A stretch of 42,883 nucleotides of DNA. Source: JAWXBT01 sp964523015 (GTDB lineage Bacteria > Bdellovibrionota_C > UBA2361 > J135). Where the stretch lies: the NCBI GenBank assembly GCA_964523015.1, contig CAZFXN010000021.1:1-42883 (forward strand). The letters are read 5' to 3'. Position 1 is the first letter of the stretch; every line of letters starts with the position of its first letter. This document shows, one piece after another, positions 25,590-33,681 of this stretch. A model generated the notes under the pieces. It was not told the origin of the DNA, ran no database searches, and saw only the letters and a program-made list of their open reading frames with translations. The position numbers were made by a program, and so were the translations under genes.

Positions 25590-27116
25590 TTATGTAACCA
25601 CATTCTCAGGTATCGGCTGAGCAAATTTTCGATCAAGCTTGTGACTGGTCATCTCTTTTAGATGAGTTACTACCTTGTCGCCAAATTTACTCTTCATCAT
25701 TGAAAGATACGAATCACTAGTAAAGTATTTATCAAAAGCACGATCTCTAAATGTTAACACCTGACCTGCAGGAACTTTATCAGTTGGTAAAGGCAAGCAC
25801 TCATAAGCATGCTGAGAATATCCGATCCAACCTGGACCATCTTTACTCTCTGGTAGAGCAGTCCCTTTTTCAACAGCCAAATTATGAAGTGGAGAGCCGG
25901 GGTAGGCCATCGCTGAGTAGAAATTGGCGTATTCAGTGTTTAGCTCAAGTGCCAATTGAAGTGTTTCATTCATTGTGTCAAAGGTATCATCTGGTAATCC
26001 AAATATGTAATTAGCCCCAACATATATTCCATGTTCTTGGACTTTCTTTATTACAGCTTTTATATCAGTATCGCCAAAGCGACCTTTTTCAACACCATCT
26101 CTTACAAACTTACTTCCTGATTCAACGCCTAATCCAAACCAGTGAAAGCCAGCTTTTTTCATCTTCTCTAAGTACTTATCCTTTACGGTATCTACTCGAG
26201 CATATGCCCAGATATTTAGATCGTATCCTCGTTCAATAATAAGATCGGACAAGCCAAGAACGTGTCTTGGATTAAGCACAAACATTTCATCAGCGATCTT
26301 TATGTTTTTAACTCCGTACTGAGTGACCAGAATATCGATCTCTTTGATTATATGCTCAGGGCTAAAATACCTAATGCCGCTGCCGCCAAATGGGGCATTA
26401 ATACAACAAAAGCTGCACTTATACGGACAGCCAAGGCTAGTGTAGAGCGAAGCATAAGGCTGTCTCTGATCGATATGATCCCAACAGTGCCAATTGTGGG
26501 CACGATACTTATCCATTGGTAAAAGATCCCAAGCCATGCCACCGATCTCATTATCAAGATCCTCTATTTTTGGCGCAGCTGGATTACATACAGCATTTCC
26601 ATCCTCTCGATACCAAAGACCAGGAATACCCTTGTAGCTTGTTGCGTTATTTTTTAAAGCTTGAAGTAAGCCATTGATAGTAAGAGGGCCTTCTCCCTGG
26701 ATTACAAAATCAGTTGCTTCCTCATCAATTGTTTTTTTCGGCAGCGCACTCATGTGCGTTCCAAACATTACTGTCATAAGATCCGGGCGATCCTCTTTTA
26801 ACATTCTGCAAACTGCTGTAGCAGCAGGCATACATTGTGTTGAGGCAGAGGGTTGTTGACCATAAACAACAAATGCAGTTAGTAGGGGATTGCGATCTTT
26901 AATTTCATTAACTGTTTCTTCAAAAGTGAGCTGCAGGGCTTCGGCATCCAATATGTCAACTGAATACCCTTTTCTTCTGGCATAGTTTGCCATAAAACCA
27001 CCCCATATCGGCGGCTCAAATGCCACCAACTCTTTAGCCAGGGATTGGTATACTTTCTGTTTTCCAGGAGCATTAACTAATAGAAGGTCTACTCCAGGTT
27101 TGCCGTTTTTTGCCAT
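25590..27116 (-). CDS. B12-binding-domain radical SAM protein
   Basis: 508 residues from ATG 27116. A GTG at 27170 would add 18 residues; GAGA upstream of the ATG and the start of the domain favour the shorter form. The N-terminal cobalamin-binding-like Rossmann domain (VDLLLVNAPGK, GFMANYARRKGYSVDILDAE, MFGTHMSALP) lacks a DxHxxG motif, as in many of this class. The radical SAM core carries CPYKCSFCC (CxxxCxxC), then GVKNIKIADEMF, FGLGVESGS and YIFGLPDDT. Members do methylations, ring contractions or sugar chemistry. It is the last gene of a tight minus-strand cluster with E1-like TPP subunits, HADs and a nucleotide-sugar SDR, so a modification of a sugar or small metabolite is likely. Confidence 0.87.
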   Translation of the reverse strand: MAKNGKPGVDLLLVNAPGKQKVYQSLAKELVAFEPPIWGGFMANYARRKGYSVDILDAEALQLTFEETVNEIKDRNPLLTAFVVYGQQPSASTQCMPAATAVCRMLKEDRPDLMTVMFGTHMSALPKKTIDEEATDFVIQGEGPLTINGLLQALKNNATSYKGIPGLWYREDGNAVCNPAAPKIEDLDNEIGGMAWDLLPMDKYRAHNWHCWDHIDQRQPYASLYTSLGCPYKCSFCCINAPFGGSGIRYFSPEHIIKEIDILVTQYGVKNIKIADEMFVLNPRHVLGLSDLIIERGYDLNIWAYARVDTVKDKYLEKMKKAGFHWFGLGVESGSKFVRDGVEKGRFGDTDIKAVIKKVQEHGIYVGANYIFGLPDDTFDTMNETLQLALELNTEYANFYSAMAYPGSPLHNLAVEKGTALPESKDGPGWIGYSQHAYECLPLPTDKVPAGQVLTFRDRAFDKYFTSDSYLSMMKSKFGDKVVTHLKEMTSHKLDRKFAQPIPENVVT

Positions 27117-27200
27117 TGTTTTTCTCTTTTTAATAAACTGATCTTTTATAGAATCTTCAAGAGCCACCACTTCTTTTGAGTGTTGCTTACTTACTTTTAG

Positions 27201-28160
27201 TCACTTTATTTTAGATGCCCTCTCCTTTAGAAGCTCTAAGACCCTATCATGGATTCTTTTTGGAGAAGGTGTAATGTTTTCAAGATGCTGCGCTACTCCA
27301 CAAACCCTATCTTCTAGTCCCAAGGCATAAACAGGGACCCTTGCATCATGCATTAAGTCATAGGCTATAGATCGAGAGGCCCCAGTGATTTCAAAATCTG
27401 AATCGATTATTAAGCCTACTCCAGTTTTTGTAAGACTTTCATGTAAACCGGTTGGAGCGGTAAAAGGCTTTAGCCAAAGCTGATGAAATAGATCTACTTC
27501 AATGCCTGCTTCTTTAAGTGTTTTTACTGCTTCAAGAGCATTTAGTCGTCCAGCAGAGATAGCAACGATCGTAATTTTTGATCCAGGATTAATCTGATTT
27601 GGCATTTCATCTGACATCACAAATGATCGTCTGTGTTCACTAACATAAATAGGATCATCGTGATCCATGTACCAATTCCAGATTGATTGATATTCCTTCG
27701 GTGTCATCGGCGCAACAACTGGTAATCCAGGTGAATGCATAAAGATGCTATGTACAGATGAGGAAGCAGTATGTCCAATACCGTTACCTTCCATGGCGAT
27801 GGAACGGATAAAAACCGGTGCAGGAACTCCCCAAACTTCTTTTGACTTTGCTGCGTAGTTTACAAGGGAGCTACAGTTATACCACATGAATCCCTGATAT
27901 CGAACGACAAAGATTGGTCGCCTGCCCATAAGAGCGCAACCAACTGCAAAGGCTGGCCCAGCAATATCAGTCATAGGAATTTCAACTATACCTTGACCAC
28001 GGCAATCAGGAACGGTACCGCCGATCCAGCCAACTGCTGTGACGCATTGGCCCATCAATAGACCATTATTCTCAGTCAGATGTTGTCTGGTTATATTTTC
28101 AATTGTTTTAGCAACTGTTGGTGTCATGTGCGCTGTCATTTGCTCCGTCATGTGCTCCAT
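27201..28160 (-). CDS. TPP-dependent 2-oxoacid dehydrogenase/transketolase-like E1 beta subunit
   Basis: 319 residues. The pyrimidine-binding domain includes GIVEIPMTDIAGPAFAVGCAL and GRRPIFVVRYQGFMWYN. A C-terminal transketolase-type domain follows (ITIVAISAGRLNALEAVKTL, VDLFHQLWLKPF, GLIIDSDFEITGAS). It pairs with the E1 alpha-like gene immediately upstream. No lipoyl-bearing E2 or E3 is nearby, so this is unlikely to be an ordinary pyruvate dehydrogenase; a decarboxylase or a carboligase is more plausible (inference). The N-terminus MEHMTEQMTAHM is made by a 12-bp triple repeat and offers several in-frame ATGs, so the true start is uncertain within 12 codons. Stop at 27201. Confidence 0.83.
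   Translation of the reverse strand: MEHMTEQMTAHMTPTVAKTIENITRQHLTENNGLLMGQCVTAVGWIGGTVPDCRGQGIVEIPMTDIAGPAFAVGCALMGRRPIFVVRYQGFMWYNCSSLVNYAAKSKEVWGVPAPVFIRSIAMEGNGIGHTASSSVHSIFMHSPGLPVVAPMTPKEYQSIWNWYMDHDDPIYVSEHRRSFVMSDEMPNQINPGSKITIVAISAGRLNALEAVKTLKEAGIEVDLFHQLWLKPFTAPTGLHESLTKTGVGLIIDSDFEITGASRSIAYDLMHDARVPVYALGLEDRVCGVAQHLENITPSPKRIHDRVLELLKERASKIK
28123..28158. repeat. 12-bp tandem triplication at the E1 beta start
   Basis: Units GTCATGTGCGCT, GTCATTTGCTCC and GTCATGTGCTCC (plus strand) encode repeated Met-Thr-(Ala/Glu)-(His/Gln) at the protein N-terminus. The period is a multiple of three, so each unit adds an in-frame ATG. Confidence 0.88.
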
Positions 28161-28170
28161 TGTATGACTG

Positions 28171-28211
28171 TGCCTTTACTTAATTGCCCTTATTTAGTGC
28201 CCTTTAGTTAG
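28171..28211. repeat. 13/14-bp tandem triplication spanning the E1 alpha stop
   Basis: Plus-strand units TGCCTTTACTTAAT, TGCCCTTATTTAG and TGCCCTTTAGTTAG run head to tail. The E1 alpha stop (28194-28196 on the minus strand) lies in the middle unit. Confidence 0.78.
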
Positions 28212-29084
28212 CTCTGTTGCCCAAATATTATGAGCCTTAATTTTGTTCTCTTCATCAATTGAAGCCATCTCCTTATCAAGCCCCAATTTTGTTAGCTTTT
28301 CTTGGGTAATTTTATATCTATCCCATTCTGGCGGACCATCAGTGCCGGTGCCAGCGTGCCAGAGATGTCTTACTGATCGAATATTAATAAATCCAGGTAA
28401 ATTCTTTGACATCTCTTTTACATGATGAGCAACCAGCCAAGGATCATCCGTAATATCAACGGCTGGCATGCCGAGTCCTTGAGCTAATCCTACAGGGGAC
28501 CAGCTTCTTCTTGCCTCTACTTTAGTTAGGATACTCAGATCGTTATCTTCACATACAAATAATACTGGAAGTTTTTCACTCACTGCCCAGCCAAGAGATG
28601 GATAAATATAATCCTCCTCTACAGAGGCATCTCCGCATATAGTTAAGGTAGTTTTTTTTGAAGCATACGCGGCACCGCATGCGATAGGGACCTGTTCTCC
28701 CATAAGGCCACTGTGTCCGAACATGTTAATTTCTGGTGCTTGAATTGCATTAGATCCGGACATACCACCAGAGCATCCAGTAGGTAATCCAAGAAGCTCA
28801 TCTCTTAACTTCTCAGGTTTTCCACCAAAGGAGAGATAAAGAGAGTGTCCACGATGCTGAGCAAAGATATTGCAACCAGGTAGGGTTAAAGAAAATACTG
28901 CTGCATTAAATTCAGTTCCGACAGATAGGTAGACCGGAATAGTAAATAGCTTTTTATCCGCTGCTTCCTTAACTTTGAACTCAAAATGGCGTGAAAAATT
29001 TGCTCTTCTGAAAAGCTCAACAGCAAATGCTTTATCAAAATTATTCTCTACATTAGGGATCATCCCCAAGGTTGATGACCTCAT
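28194..29084 (-). CDS. TPP-dependent 2-oxoacid dehydrogenase/transketolase-like E1 alpha subunit
   Basis: 296 residues, compared with about 320-370 for usual E1 alpha. TPP/Mg binding: CGDASVEEDYIYPSLGWAVS (GDx start, about 151) followed by LPVLFVCEDNDLSI with the metal-ligand Asn, i.e. the GDG-x(~27)-N arrangement with Ala as third residue. HSGLMGEQVPIACGAAYA is the family block before it. QHRGHSLYLSFGG precedes it. It heads the TPP pair: the beta subunit starts 33 bases downstream, and its own ATG overlaps the upstream HAD stop by four bases, a sign of translational coupling. The substrate is unknown. Confidence 0.83.
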   Translation of the reverse strand: MRSSTLGMIPNVENNFDKAFAVELFRRANFSRHFEFKVKEAADKKLFTIPVYLSVGTEFNAAVFSLTLPGCNIFAQHRGHSLYLSFGGKPEKLRDELLGLPTGCSGGMSGSNAIQAPEINMFGHSGLMGEQVPIACGAAYASKKTTLTICGDASVEEDYIYPSLGWAVSEKLPVLFVCEDNDLSILTKVEARRSWSPVGLAQGLGMPAVDITDDPWLVAHHVKEMSKNLPGFINIRSVRHLWHAGTGTDGPPEWDRYKITQEKLTKLGLDKEMASIDEENKIKAHNIWATELTKGH

Positions 29085-29734
29085 AGATACAACTCCTCTA
29101 TAATTGGGGGTACTTTAGATAAATTGTCTACAATTAAGTGAGCTTTGAAAAGGTGTTTTTTATCTAATGTTGATGGAATTGCTATACAGAACATATTGGC
29201 TTTAATAGCAGCCTCTATCCCTAATGGGGCGTTTTCAATAACGATACAGTTGCTTGGATCCACCTTTAATCTCTCGGCAGCCAATAGATAAGGATCTGGA
29301 GCTGGCTTTGCATTATCAGTATCTGCAGCAGTTATAATGGTATCAAAATTACTAATTACTTTTATGGCTTCAGGCTTTGTTAACCTATTTTGAGATCCTC
29401 CTGATACAACTCCTAGTTTCAGGCTTTTTCTCTTTGCTAGATCAATTAATTCAGTAGTTCCAGGGTAAAAGCTAAACGAATTGCTAGTTGTATATAGAGC
29501 TTGTTTTTTTTCAATTAGTTTAGGAATTAGATCCAATGAATGACCATGCTCAGTTAAGATCTCTCTTAATAGTTGCGGAGAATTCTTTCCCTCCGTTAAA
29601 AAATATTCCTCTTCATTAAGTGCAATATCAAACTCTAAAAGAATTGTACTCCAGGCCTTATAGTTGTCCTGTCCAGTGACTCCAAGTACTCCATCGAAAT
29701 CACAAAGGATGGCCTTGCAATCTCCTTTATTCAT
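29081..29734 (-). CDS. HAD-superfamily hydrolase/phosphomutase, beta-phosphoglucomutase-like (copy 1)
   Basis: 217 residues. All four HAD motifs are present: AILCDFDGVLG (nucleophile and acid/base Asp), GVVSGGSQNR (motif II Ser), KPAPDPYLLA (motif III Lys) and VIENAPLGIEAA (motif IV, with Glu and Asn in place of the common Asp pair). A helical cap lies between motifs I and II. Such enzymes hydrolyse or isomerise sugar phosphates. It is a tandem paralogue of the gene upstream, sharing DNYKAW after motif I and the EEYFL-EGK cap motif. Four-base overlaps at both ends couple it to its neighbours. Confidence 0.85.
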   Translation of the reverse strand: MNKGDCKAILCDFDGVLGVTGQDNYKAWSTILLEFDIALNEEEYFLTEGKNSPQLLREILTEHGHSLDLIPKLIEKKQALYTTSNSFSFYPGTTELIDLAKRKSLKLGVVSGGSQNRLTKPEAIKVISNFDTIITAADTDNAKPAPDPYLLAAERLKVDPSNCIVIENAPLGIEAAIKANMFCIAIPSTLDKKHLFKAHLIVDNLSKVPPIIEELYL

Positions 29735-30438
29735 GTGCCTCTTAGAGCAGAGGGGATGGATTCTTGCTCCTTTTCAGATCTTACTACAGTGATCTCTCGC
29801 TCAGAGATCTTAAGATAGTCTAGAAGACTTAAGAAATTTGGCAGAATAAGATTCGCCTTTTTTAAATGGATTGGAGTAAGGGTAGTACAAACGGCGATGC
29901 AGTACATTCCAGCTTCCTTAGCAGACTCGACTCCCATCGGAGCATTTTCGATTACAATACATTCAGCAGGAGTAAGTGAAAGTTTCTCGGCTCCCTTTAG
30001 GTACGGCTCAGGATGAGGTTTTCCATAAACACAATCATCCGCAGTTACCAATGCAGTAAAATCTTTTAATACAGGCTCAGTTTTTGAAGTAACTATCCGT
30101 TTCCTGGCTCCACCTGAAACTAATCCAAATGGGATATTATTGAGTTTTAGTTCAGCTAAAAGCTCAGTAACGCCGTCAGCAAAGGAGAATTGATTATTGT
30201 TATTATAATATTCATCCTTTGCTTTAGCTACGGCATCTCCATGTTTTGGATCCTTATTGTTTTTAGTTAGGGCAAACTTTGCAATCTCTGCAACTTTTTT
30301 CCCCTCTTGTAAGAAATACTCCTCTTTAGTGAAGGTTGCTTCAAAGAGCCCTAATGCATAGAGCCATGCTTTGTAGTTATCCTCCATGGTGTTACCAATA
30401 ACACCATCAAAATCGAAGAGTATTCCTTTTGCTTTCAT
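29731..30438 (-). CDS. HAD-superfamily hydrolase/phosphomutase, beta-phosphoglucomutase-like (copy 2)
   Basis: About 235 residues from ATG 30438 (MKAKGILFDFDGVIG), which puts motif I where the family has it. A longer form from 30501 would overlap the upstream gene by 26 bases. Motifs: LFDFDGVIG, GLVSGGARKR, GKPHPEPYLKG and IVIENAPMGVESA. It shares the EDNYKAW and EEYFLQEGK blocks with the following HAD gene, so the two arose by tandem duplication. The upstream gap carries a short imperfect repeat (GTTAATGG three times). Two adjacent, related HADs in one pathway may act on successive phosphates or on two stereoisomers (inference). Confidence 0.84.
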   Translation of the reverse strand: MKAKGILFDFDGVIGNTMEDNYKAWLYALGLFEATFTKEEYFLQEGKKVAEIAKFALTKNNKDPKHGDAVAKAKDEYYNNNNQFSFADGVTELLAELKLNNIPFGLVSGGARKRIVTSKTEPVLKDFTALVTADDCVYGKPHPEPYLKGAEKLSLTPAECIVIENAPMGVESAKEAGMYCIAVCTTLTPIHLKKANLILPNFLSLLDYLKISEREITVVRSEKEQESIPSALRGT

Positions 30439-30481
30439 TAACGCCAAACCATTAACGCTGAACAACGCTGCACCATTAACC
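30436..30481. repeat. Imperfect repeat of CATTAACG at a stop/start junction
   Basis: CATTAAC occurs at 30436, 30450 and 30474 (plus strand). On the minus strand these are GTTAATG words, one containing the TAA stop of the upstream DJ-1 gene and one the ATG of the HAD gene. Confidence 0.65.
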
Positions 30482-31003
30482 CTGCACTCTGGCAACTTCA
30501 TTAATCGCTGCCTTCATCCATGGGCCAAGGTCTTTATAGTGGGCGGTTGTTACAATACGATCATCAATAACTGCAGGCTCATCAACATAAGTGCCACCTG
30601 CATTCTCAATGTCATCCTTAATACTGTAATAGCCGGAGATCTTACGACCCTTTACAAGTTTTGCTGAAATCAGCATCTGGGCTGCGTGACAGATTGAAGC
30701 AATCACTTTTCCTGAAGCATGAAAGTCAGCGATAAACTTAATGGCATCTTTATCCTGCCTTAGATACTCCATGCATTTTGCCCCACCAGGGATCACTAAT
30801 ATGTCGTAGTTGGAAACTTTTAATTCAGGAATATCAATGGTCCCAACAACCTTTGAGCCGATCTGTCCAAGGACTGTTTCCTTTCCCTTTACAGCGACAT
30901 CAACCTCGTAGCCTTCTTCTTTTAGGCGATAATAAGGATAGATAAACTCATGATCTTGAACTAGCTTGCCGGTTAAAACGACTGCTCTTTTTGTACTTGG
31001 CAT
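30476..31003 (-). CDS. DJ-1/PfpI family protein (copy 1)
   Basis: 175 residues in a flavodoxin-like class I glutamine-amidotransferase fold. KRAVVLTGKLVQDHEFIYPYYRL at the start, then YDILVIPGGAKCMEYLRQD and the nucleophile elbow VIASICHAAQMLISAKLVKGRK, whose Cys-His is the DJ-1/PfpI signature (Cys about 106). Known members act as deglycases, glyoxalases, chaperones or proteases; the activity is not predictable from sequence. A second copy opens the same operon (32805-33311). The paralogue has CHGPWVLIS at the elbow. Confidence 0.86.
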   Translation of the reverse strand: MPSTKRAVVLTGKLVQDHEFIYPYYRLKEEGYEVDVAVKGKETVLGQIGSKVVGTIDIPELKVSNYDILVIPGGAKCMEYLRQDKDAIKFIADFHASGKVIASICHAAQMLISAKLVKGRKISGYYSIKDDIENAGGTYVDEPAVIDDRIVTTAHYKDLGPWMKAAINEVARVQG

Positions 31004-31078
31004 AAACGCTCTCCTTTTTTAAATCTTTTGCAATTATAACTTCTTGAAAGCTAGTAGCAAGAAAATAATATTTCGTAC

Positions 31079-31849
31079 CTAACTAGACTGAAAACAGAGG
31101 AACGAACTACCCGCCTCTATAATCAAATTTTCAAAAGTACTTAAAAATGCGCCCTCAACCACATCTCCAGTTGATGCGACGATTACGCCAGTTTTATCTA
31201 TAACTGATCCACGACAGGAGCTAAAAAGATCGCCACGGTTAAATGAAAATTTCTCTGACCAAGGAGTGCTTTCTGCAACATGTACAAGATCGATCTTATA
31301 TTTTTCAGATTGGTAAGTAACGCTCGATCCACTACTTGGTTCTTTAAAAGAGAAATAATGATACCGATCCAAATTCTCAGTTTTCATTTCAGAGAGTCCC
31401 TCATAGCCTTTTCCTGATCGACCGTATTGATCATCAAGACGTACGAGATCTAGTTTATCAGGCGGAGATTCGATCTCTATTATGTCGCACCCACCCTGTG
31501 AAAGTGCTTGGGTTGAGTGAAAAACACCGGCCTCTATAATGACCCCATCAACACCGTTTAAATAATTTCTATTAAAAAATGTATTACAAAGTGCCTGACC
31601 TGCTAGTACTATAAGGGAGGTTTTCTTTTTTGGATGACAATGCATTGAGGTGGCATGTCCTTTCTCAAGGCGAAGCCGCCAAACTGCCACATGTTCATTT
31701 TGAAAGACTAGGAACTCATATCCCCACGGCTTTACAACAACTCGATCTTCGTAGCTCTGTGGTTGAGTAAAAGATGAGGCCGCCCCAAGTTTTTGTATCT
31801 TAGCCAGCGTTTCAGTATCTCTATCAGAGAGGCGGATTAGCTTTGACAT
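31079..31849 (-). CDS. Cupin-domain protein, mannose-6-phosphate-isomerase-like
   Basis: 256 residues. Central cupin: VVVKPWGYEFLVF (the start typical of sugar-phosphate cupins), WRLRLEKGHATSMHCHPKKKTSLIVLAG with the HxH metal ligands, and a later VIIEAGVFHSTQA with the second-motif His. A second beta-rich half (about 160-256) lacks clear ligands. It resembles type II phosphomannose isomerase cupins but is too short to be bifunctional ManC. Its ATG overlaps the stop of the SDR gene by one base (TAATG), so the two are coupled. Likely an isomerase, epimerase or binding protein for a sugar intermediate. Confidence 0.72.
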   Translation of the reverse strand: MSKLIRLSDRDTETLAKIQKLGAASSFTQPQSYEDRVVVKPWGYEFLVFQNEHVAVWRLRLEKGHATSMHCHPKKKTSLIVLAGQALCNTFFNRNYLNGVDGVIIEAGVFHSTQALSQGGCDIIEIESPPDKLDLVRLDDQYGRSGKGYEGLSEMKTENLDRYHYFSFKEPSSGSSVTYQSEKYKIDLVHVAESTPWSEKFSFNRGDLFSSCRGSVIDKTGVIVASTGDVVEGAFLSTFENLIIEAGSSFLCFQSS

Positions 31850-32796
31850 TATTTATCCCGCCTAAAAGGATAATGATTTTCAATGTAATCTTTGCAGGCT
31901 ATCTTAATGCCGTCTTCAAACGAGACTTTTGGTGTCCATCCTAAATCAGTAATTTTTGAAACATCTTGAAGTTTTACCAAGACCCCATCAGGCATAGTAG
32001 TATCGTAAGTAATCTTTCCTTTAAATCCGATCGCTTTTGCGATTCCTTCGGCTGCCTGGCTTACCGGCATATCTTTGCCGTGTCCAACATTGATTGGGGC
32101 AAGATCGGAGTAGTTGTCCATTAAAAAAATTGAGGCATCAGCAAGATCATCAGAGAAAAGAAAATCTCTCATTGGGCGACCGCTTCCCCAAACTTTTACT
32201 TCGCTTTCCTGATTCTCTTTGGCTTCATGAAAGCGGGAGATAAGAGCAGGAATAATGAGGCAATTAAGCGGAGTGTAGTTTTGATTGATTCCGTAAAGAT
32301 TAGTTGGAATGATAGAGATAAAATCGCAACCGTATTGACGTCGGTATGATTCACACAATTTTTGACCAGCAATCTTTGCTAAAGCGAAAGGCTCGTTGGT
32401 TGGCTCAAGAGGACCACTTAAAATATGCTCCTCTTTCATCGGTTGTGGGCAGAACTTTGGATACATGCTTGAGCAACCAAAAAAGAGTAGTTTTCTAACT
32501 TCAGCATGAAATGATTGATGAATTACATTACTTTCAATCATTAGGTTTTCGTAGATAAAATCGGCTCGATAAGTATCGTTGGCATAGACACCACCGGTTT
32601 TACCAGCCGAAAGAAATACATATTGCGGACGTTCAGATTGGAAAAAATCAGTGACTGCTTTTTGATCTAGTAGATCCAATTCAGCGTGAGAACGGGTGAT
32701 AATGTTACTGTACCCTTGAGCCTTAAGTTGACGCACTAAAGCTGATCCAACTAAGCCACTTGCACCTGCTACATATATTTTATCTTCTTTATTCAT
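31849..32796 (-). CDS. GDP-L-fucose-synthase-like SDR with substituted catalytic residues
   Basis: 315 residues, the usual length for GDP-fucose synthase (Fcl/WcaG). NADP motif VAGASGLVGSA, and strong family blocks: QPMKEEHILSGPLEPTNEP, KIAGQKLCESYRRQYG, PTNLYGINQNYTP. Compared with the E. coli enzyme as I recall it, the key residues differ: Ser107 is Cys108, Cys109 is Ser110, Tyr136 is Phe137 (NEPFALAK, codon TTC), and His179 is Leu180; only Lys140 (K141) is kept. The Tyr-Lys pair drives reduction and the Cys/His pair drives epimerisation in the classical enzyme, so this protein probably does different chemistry or none. It lies eight bases after a DJ-1 gene and overlaps the cupin gene. Confidence 0.82.
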   Translation of the reverse strand: MNKEDKIYVAGASGLVGSALVRQLKAQGYSNIITRSHAELDLLDQKAVTDFFQSERPQYVFLSAGKTGGVYANDTYRADFIYENLMIESNVIHQSFHAEVRKLLFFGCSSMYPKFCPQPMKEEHILSGPLEPTNEPFALAKIAGQKLCESYRRQYGCDFISIIPTNLYGINQNYTPLNCLIIPALISRFHEAKENQESEVKVWGSGRPMRDFLFSDDLADASIFLMDNYSDLAPINVGHGKDMPVSQAAEGIAKAIGFKGKITYDTTMPDGVLVKLQDVSKITDLGWTPKVSFEDGIKIACKDYIENHYPFRRDK

Positions 32797-32804
32797 TGCT
32801 CAAT

Positions 32805-33311
32805 TTAAAATTTACTAAGTATAGCACACATAAATTCAGGGTTGTTATTATAATGTGGGGATGTAATTAAATTTCCATCTACTACAACAGGCTCTTTAGG
32901 CATGTACTCTGCTCCAGAGTTTTTTACATCAGCAGCCATAGTCCAATAGGCTGTCATTTTTCTACCCTTTACGATCTCAGCAGAGATTAAAACCCATGGG
33001 CCATGGCAGATAGCTGCGATAACTTTTTTAGCTTTATTCATCTCGCGTAAAAAAACTAAAACCTCATCCCAGCTTCTAACATTATCAGGGGCCTCTAGGC
33101 CGCCAGGTATATATGCCAAGTCGTAATCAGATTGTGAAAGGTCACCTGTTTTTGTATTCGCCTTTGCTGGTACTCCGAACTTGCCGTAAGCGACTTCGCC
33201 GTTTCGAGTGGCCACATCTACAGTGAACCCGGCCTCTAAAAGTCGGTAATATGGATAGATGAATTCCTCATCTCTAAATCCATCGGTTGTAATTATAACT
33301 GCTCTTTTCAT
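32805..33311 (-). CDS. DJ-1/PfpI family protein (copy 2)
   Basis: 168 residues, first gene of the minus-strand cluster. MKRAVIITTDGFRDEEFIYPYYRL, then YDLAYIPGGLEAPDNVR and VIAAICHGPWVLISAEIVKGRK with the nucleophile Cys-His. It shares FIYPYYRL, EIVKGRK/KLVKGRK and the SxHY C-terminal block with the other DJ-1 gene of the cluster. Having two paralogues in one operon suggests protection from, or handling of, a reactive carbonyl intermediate (inference from deglycase/glyoxalase relatives). Confidence 0.87.
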   Translation of the reverse strand: MKRAVIITTDGFRDEEFIYPYYRLLEAGFTVDVATRNGEVAYGKFGVPAKANTKTGDLSQSDYDLAYIPGGLEAPDNVRSWDEVLVFLREMNKAKKVIAAICHGPWVLISAEIVKGRKMTAYWTMAADVKNSGAEYMPKEPVVVDGNLITSPHYNNNPEFMCAILSKF

Positions 33312-33334
33312 TCAATATCCTTAGATGCCTGAAA

Positions 33335-33347
33335 TTGGGGACGCTGC
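33335..33347. repeat. Dispersed element TTGGGGACGCTGC, copy 3
   Basis: Identical over 13 bases to the copy at 11101. With the copy at 24300 it also shares the following words (TTAATA, then TGTTAAATT). It lies 25 bases beyond the stop of higA, between the DJ-1 operon and the toxin-antitoxin island. Confidence 0.7.
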
Positions 33348-33371
33348 CCGATTAATATTATGTTAAATTGA

Positions 33372-33671
33372 TTAGGCAGCAACCTTTCCGATTTCCTCGA
33401 ATTCCGAATCGTCAAAGCTATCTAACTCAAACTGTTTTTGTAGATTATACCAGAATTCAGTGCTCATACCGAAAGCACGCGCTAGGCGGGCCGCCATCTC
33501 TACGGAAAGTCCTCTTCTTCCGCGACAGATATCGTTAATTTTAGACTGTGCTACTCCAATATGTGTTGCTAGTCCGGACTGTGTTAATCCTGCACCATCA
33601 ATCGCGTCCTGAAGAATCTCTCCAGGGTGTATAGGGGCAAATCTGAGTTCGGTTTTTTTCATTTTAGCCAT
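33372..33671 (-). CDS. higA: HigA-family antitoxin (XRE-type HTH)
   Basis: 99 residues, the standard size. FAPIHPGEILQDAIDGAGLTQ is the HigA family signature start, followed by a Cro/C1-type helix-turn-helix (QSGLATHIGVAQSKINDICRGRRGLSVEMAARLARAF) and STEFWYNLQKQFEL. It would bind both HigB and its own promoter. In this window its toxin partner survives only as a C-terminal fragment immediately upstream, so the antitoxin is orphaned, and its transcription may now depend on the adjacent brnTA unit. Confidence 0.92.
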   Translation of the reverse strand: MAKMKKTELRFAPIHPGEILQDAIDGAGLTQSGLATHIGVAQSKINDICRGRRGLSVEMAARLARAFGMSTEFWYNLQKQFELDSFDDSEFEEIGKVAA

Positions 33672-33681
33672 TTTCTATCCT

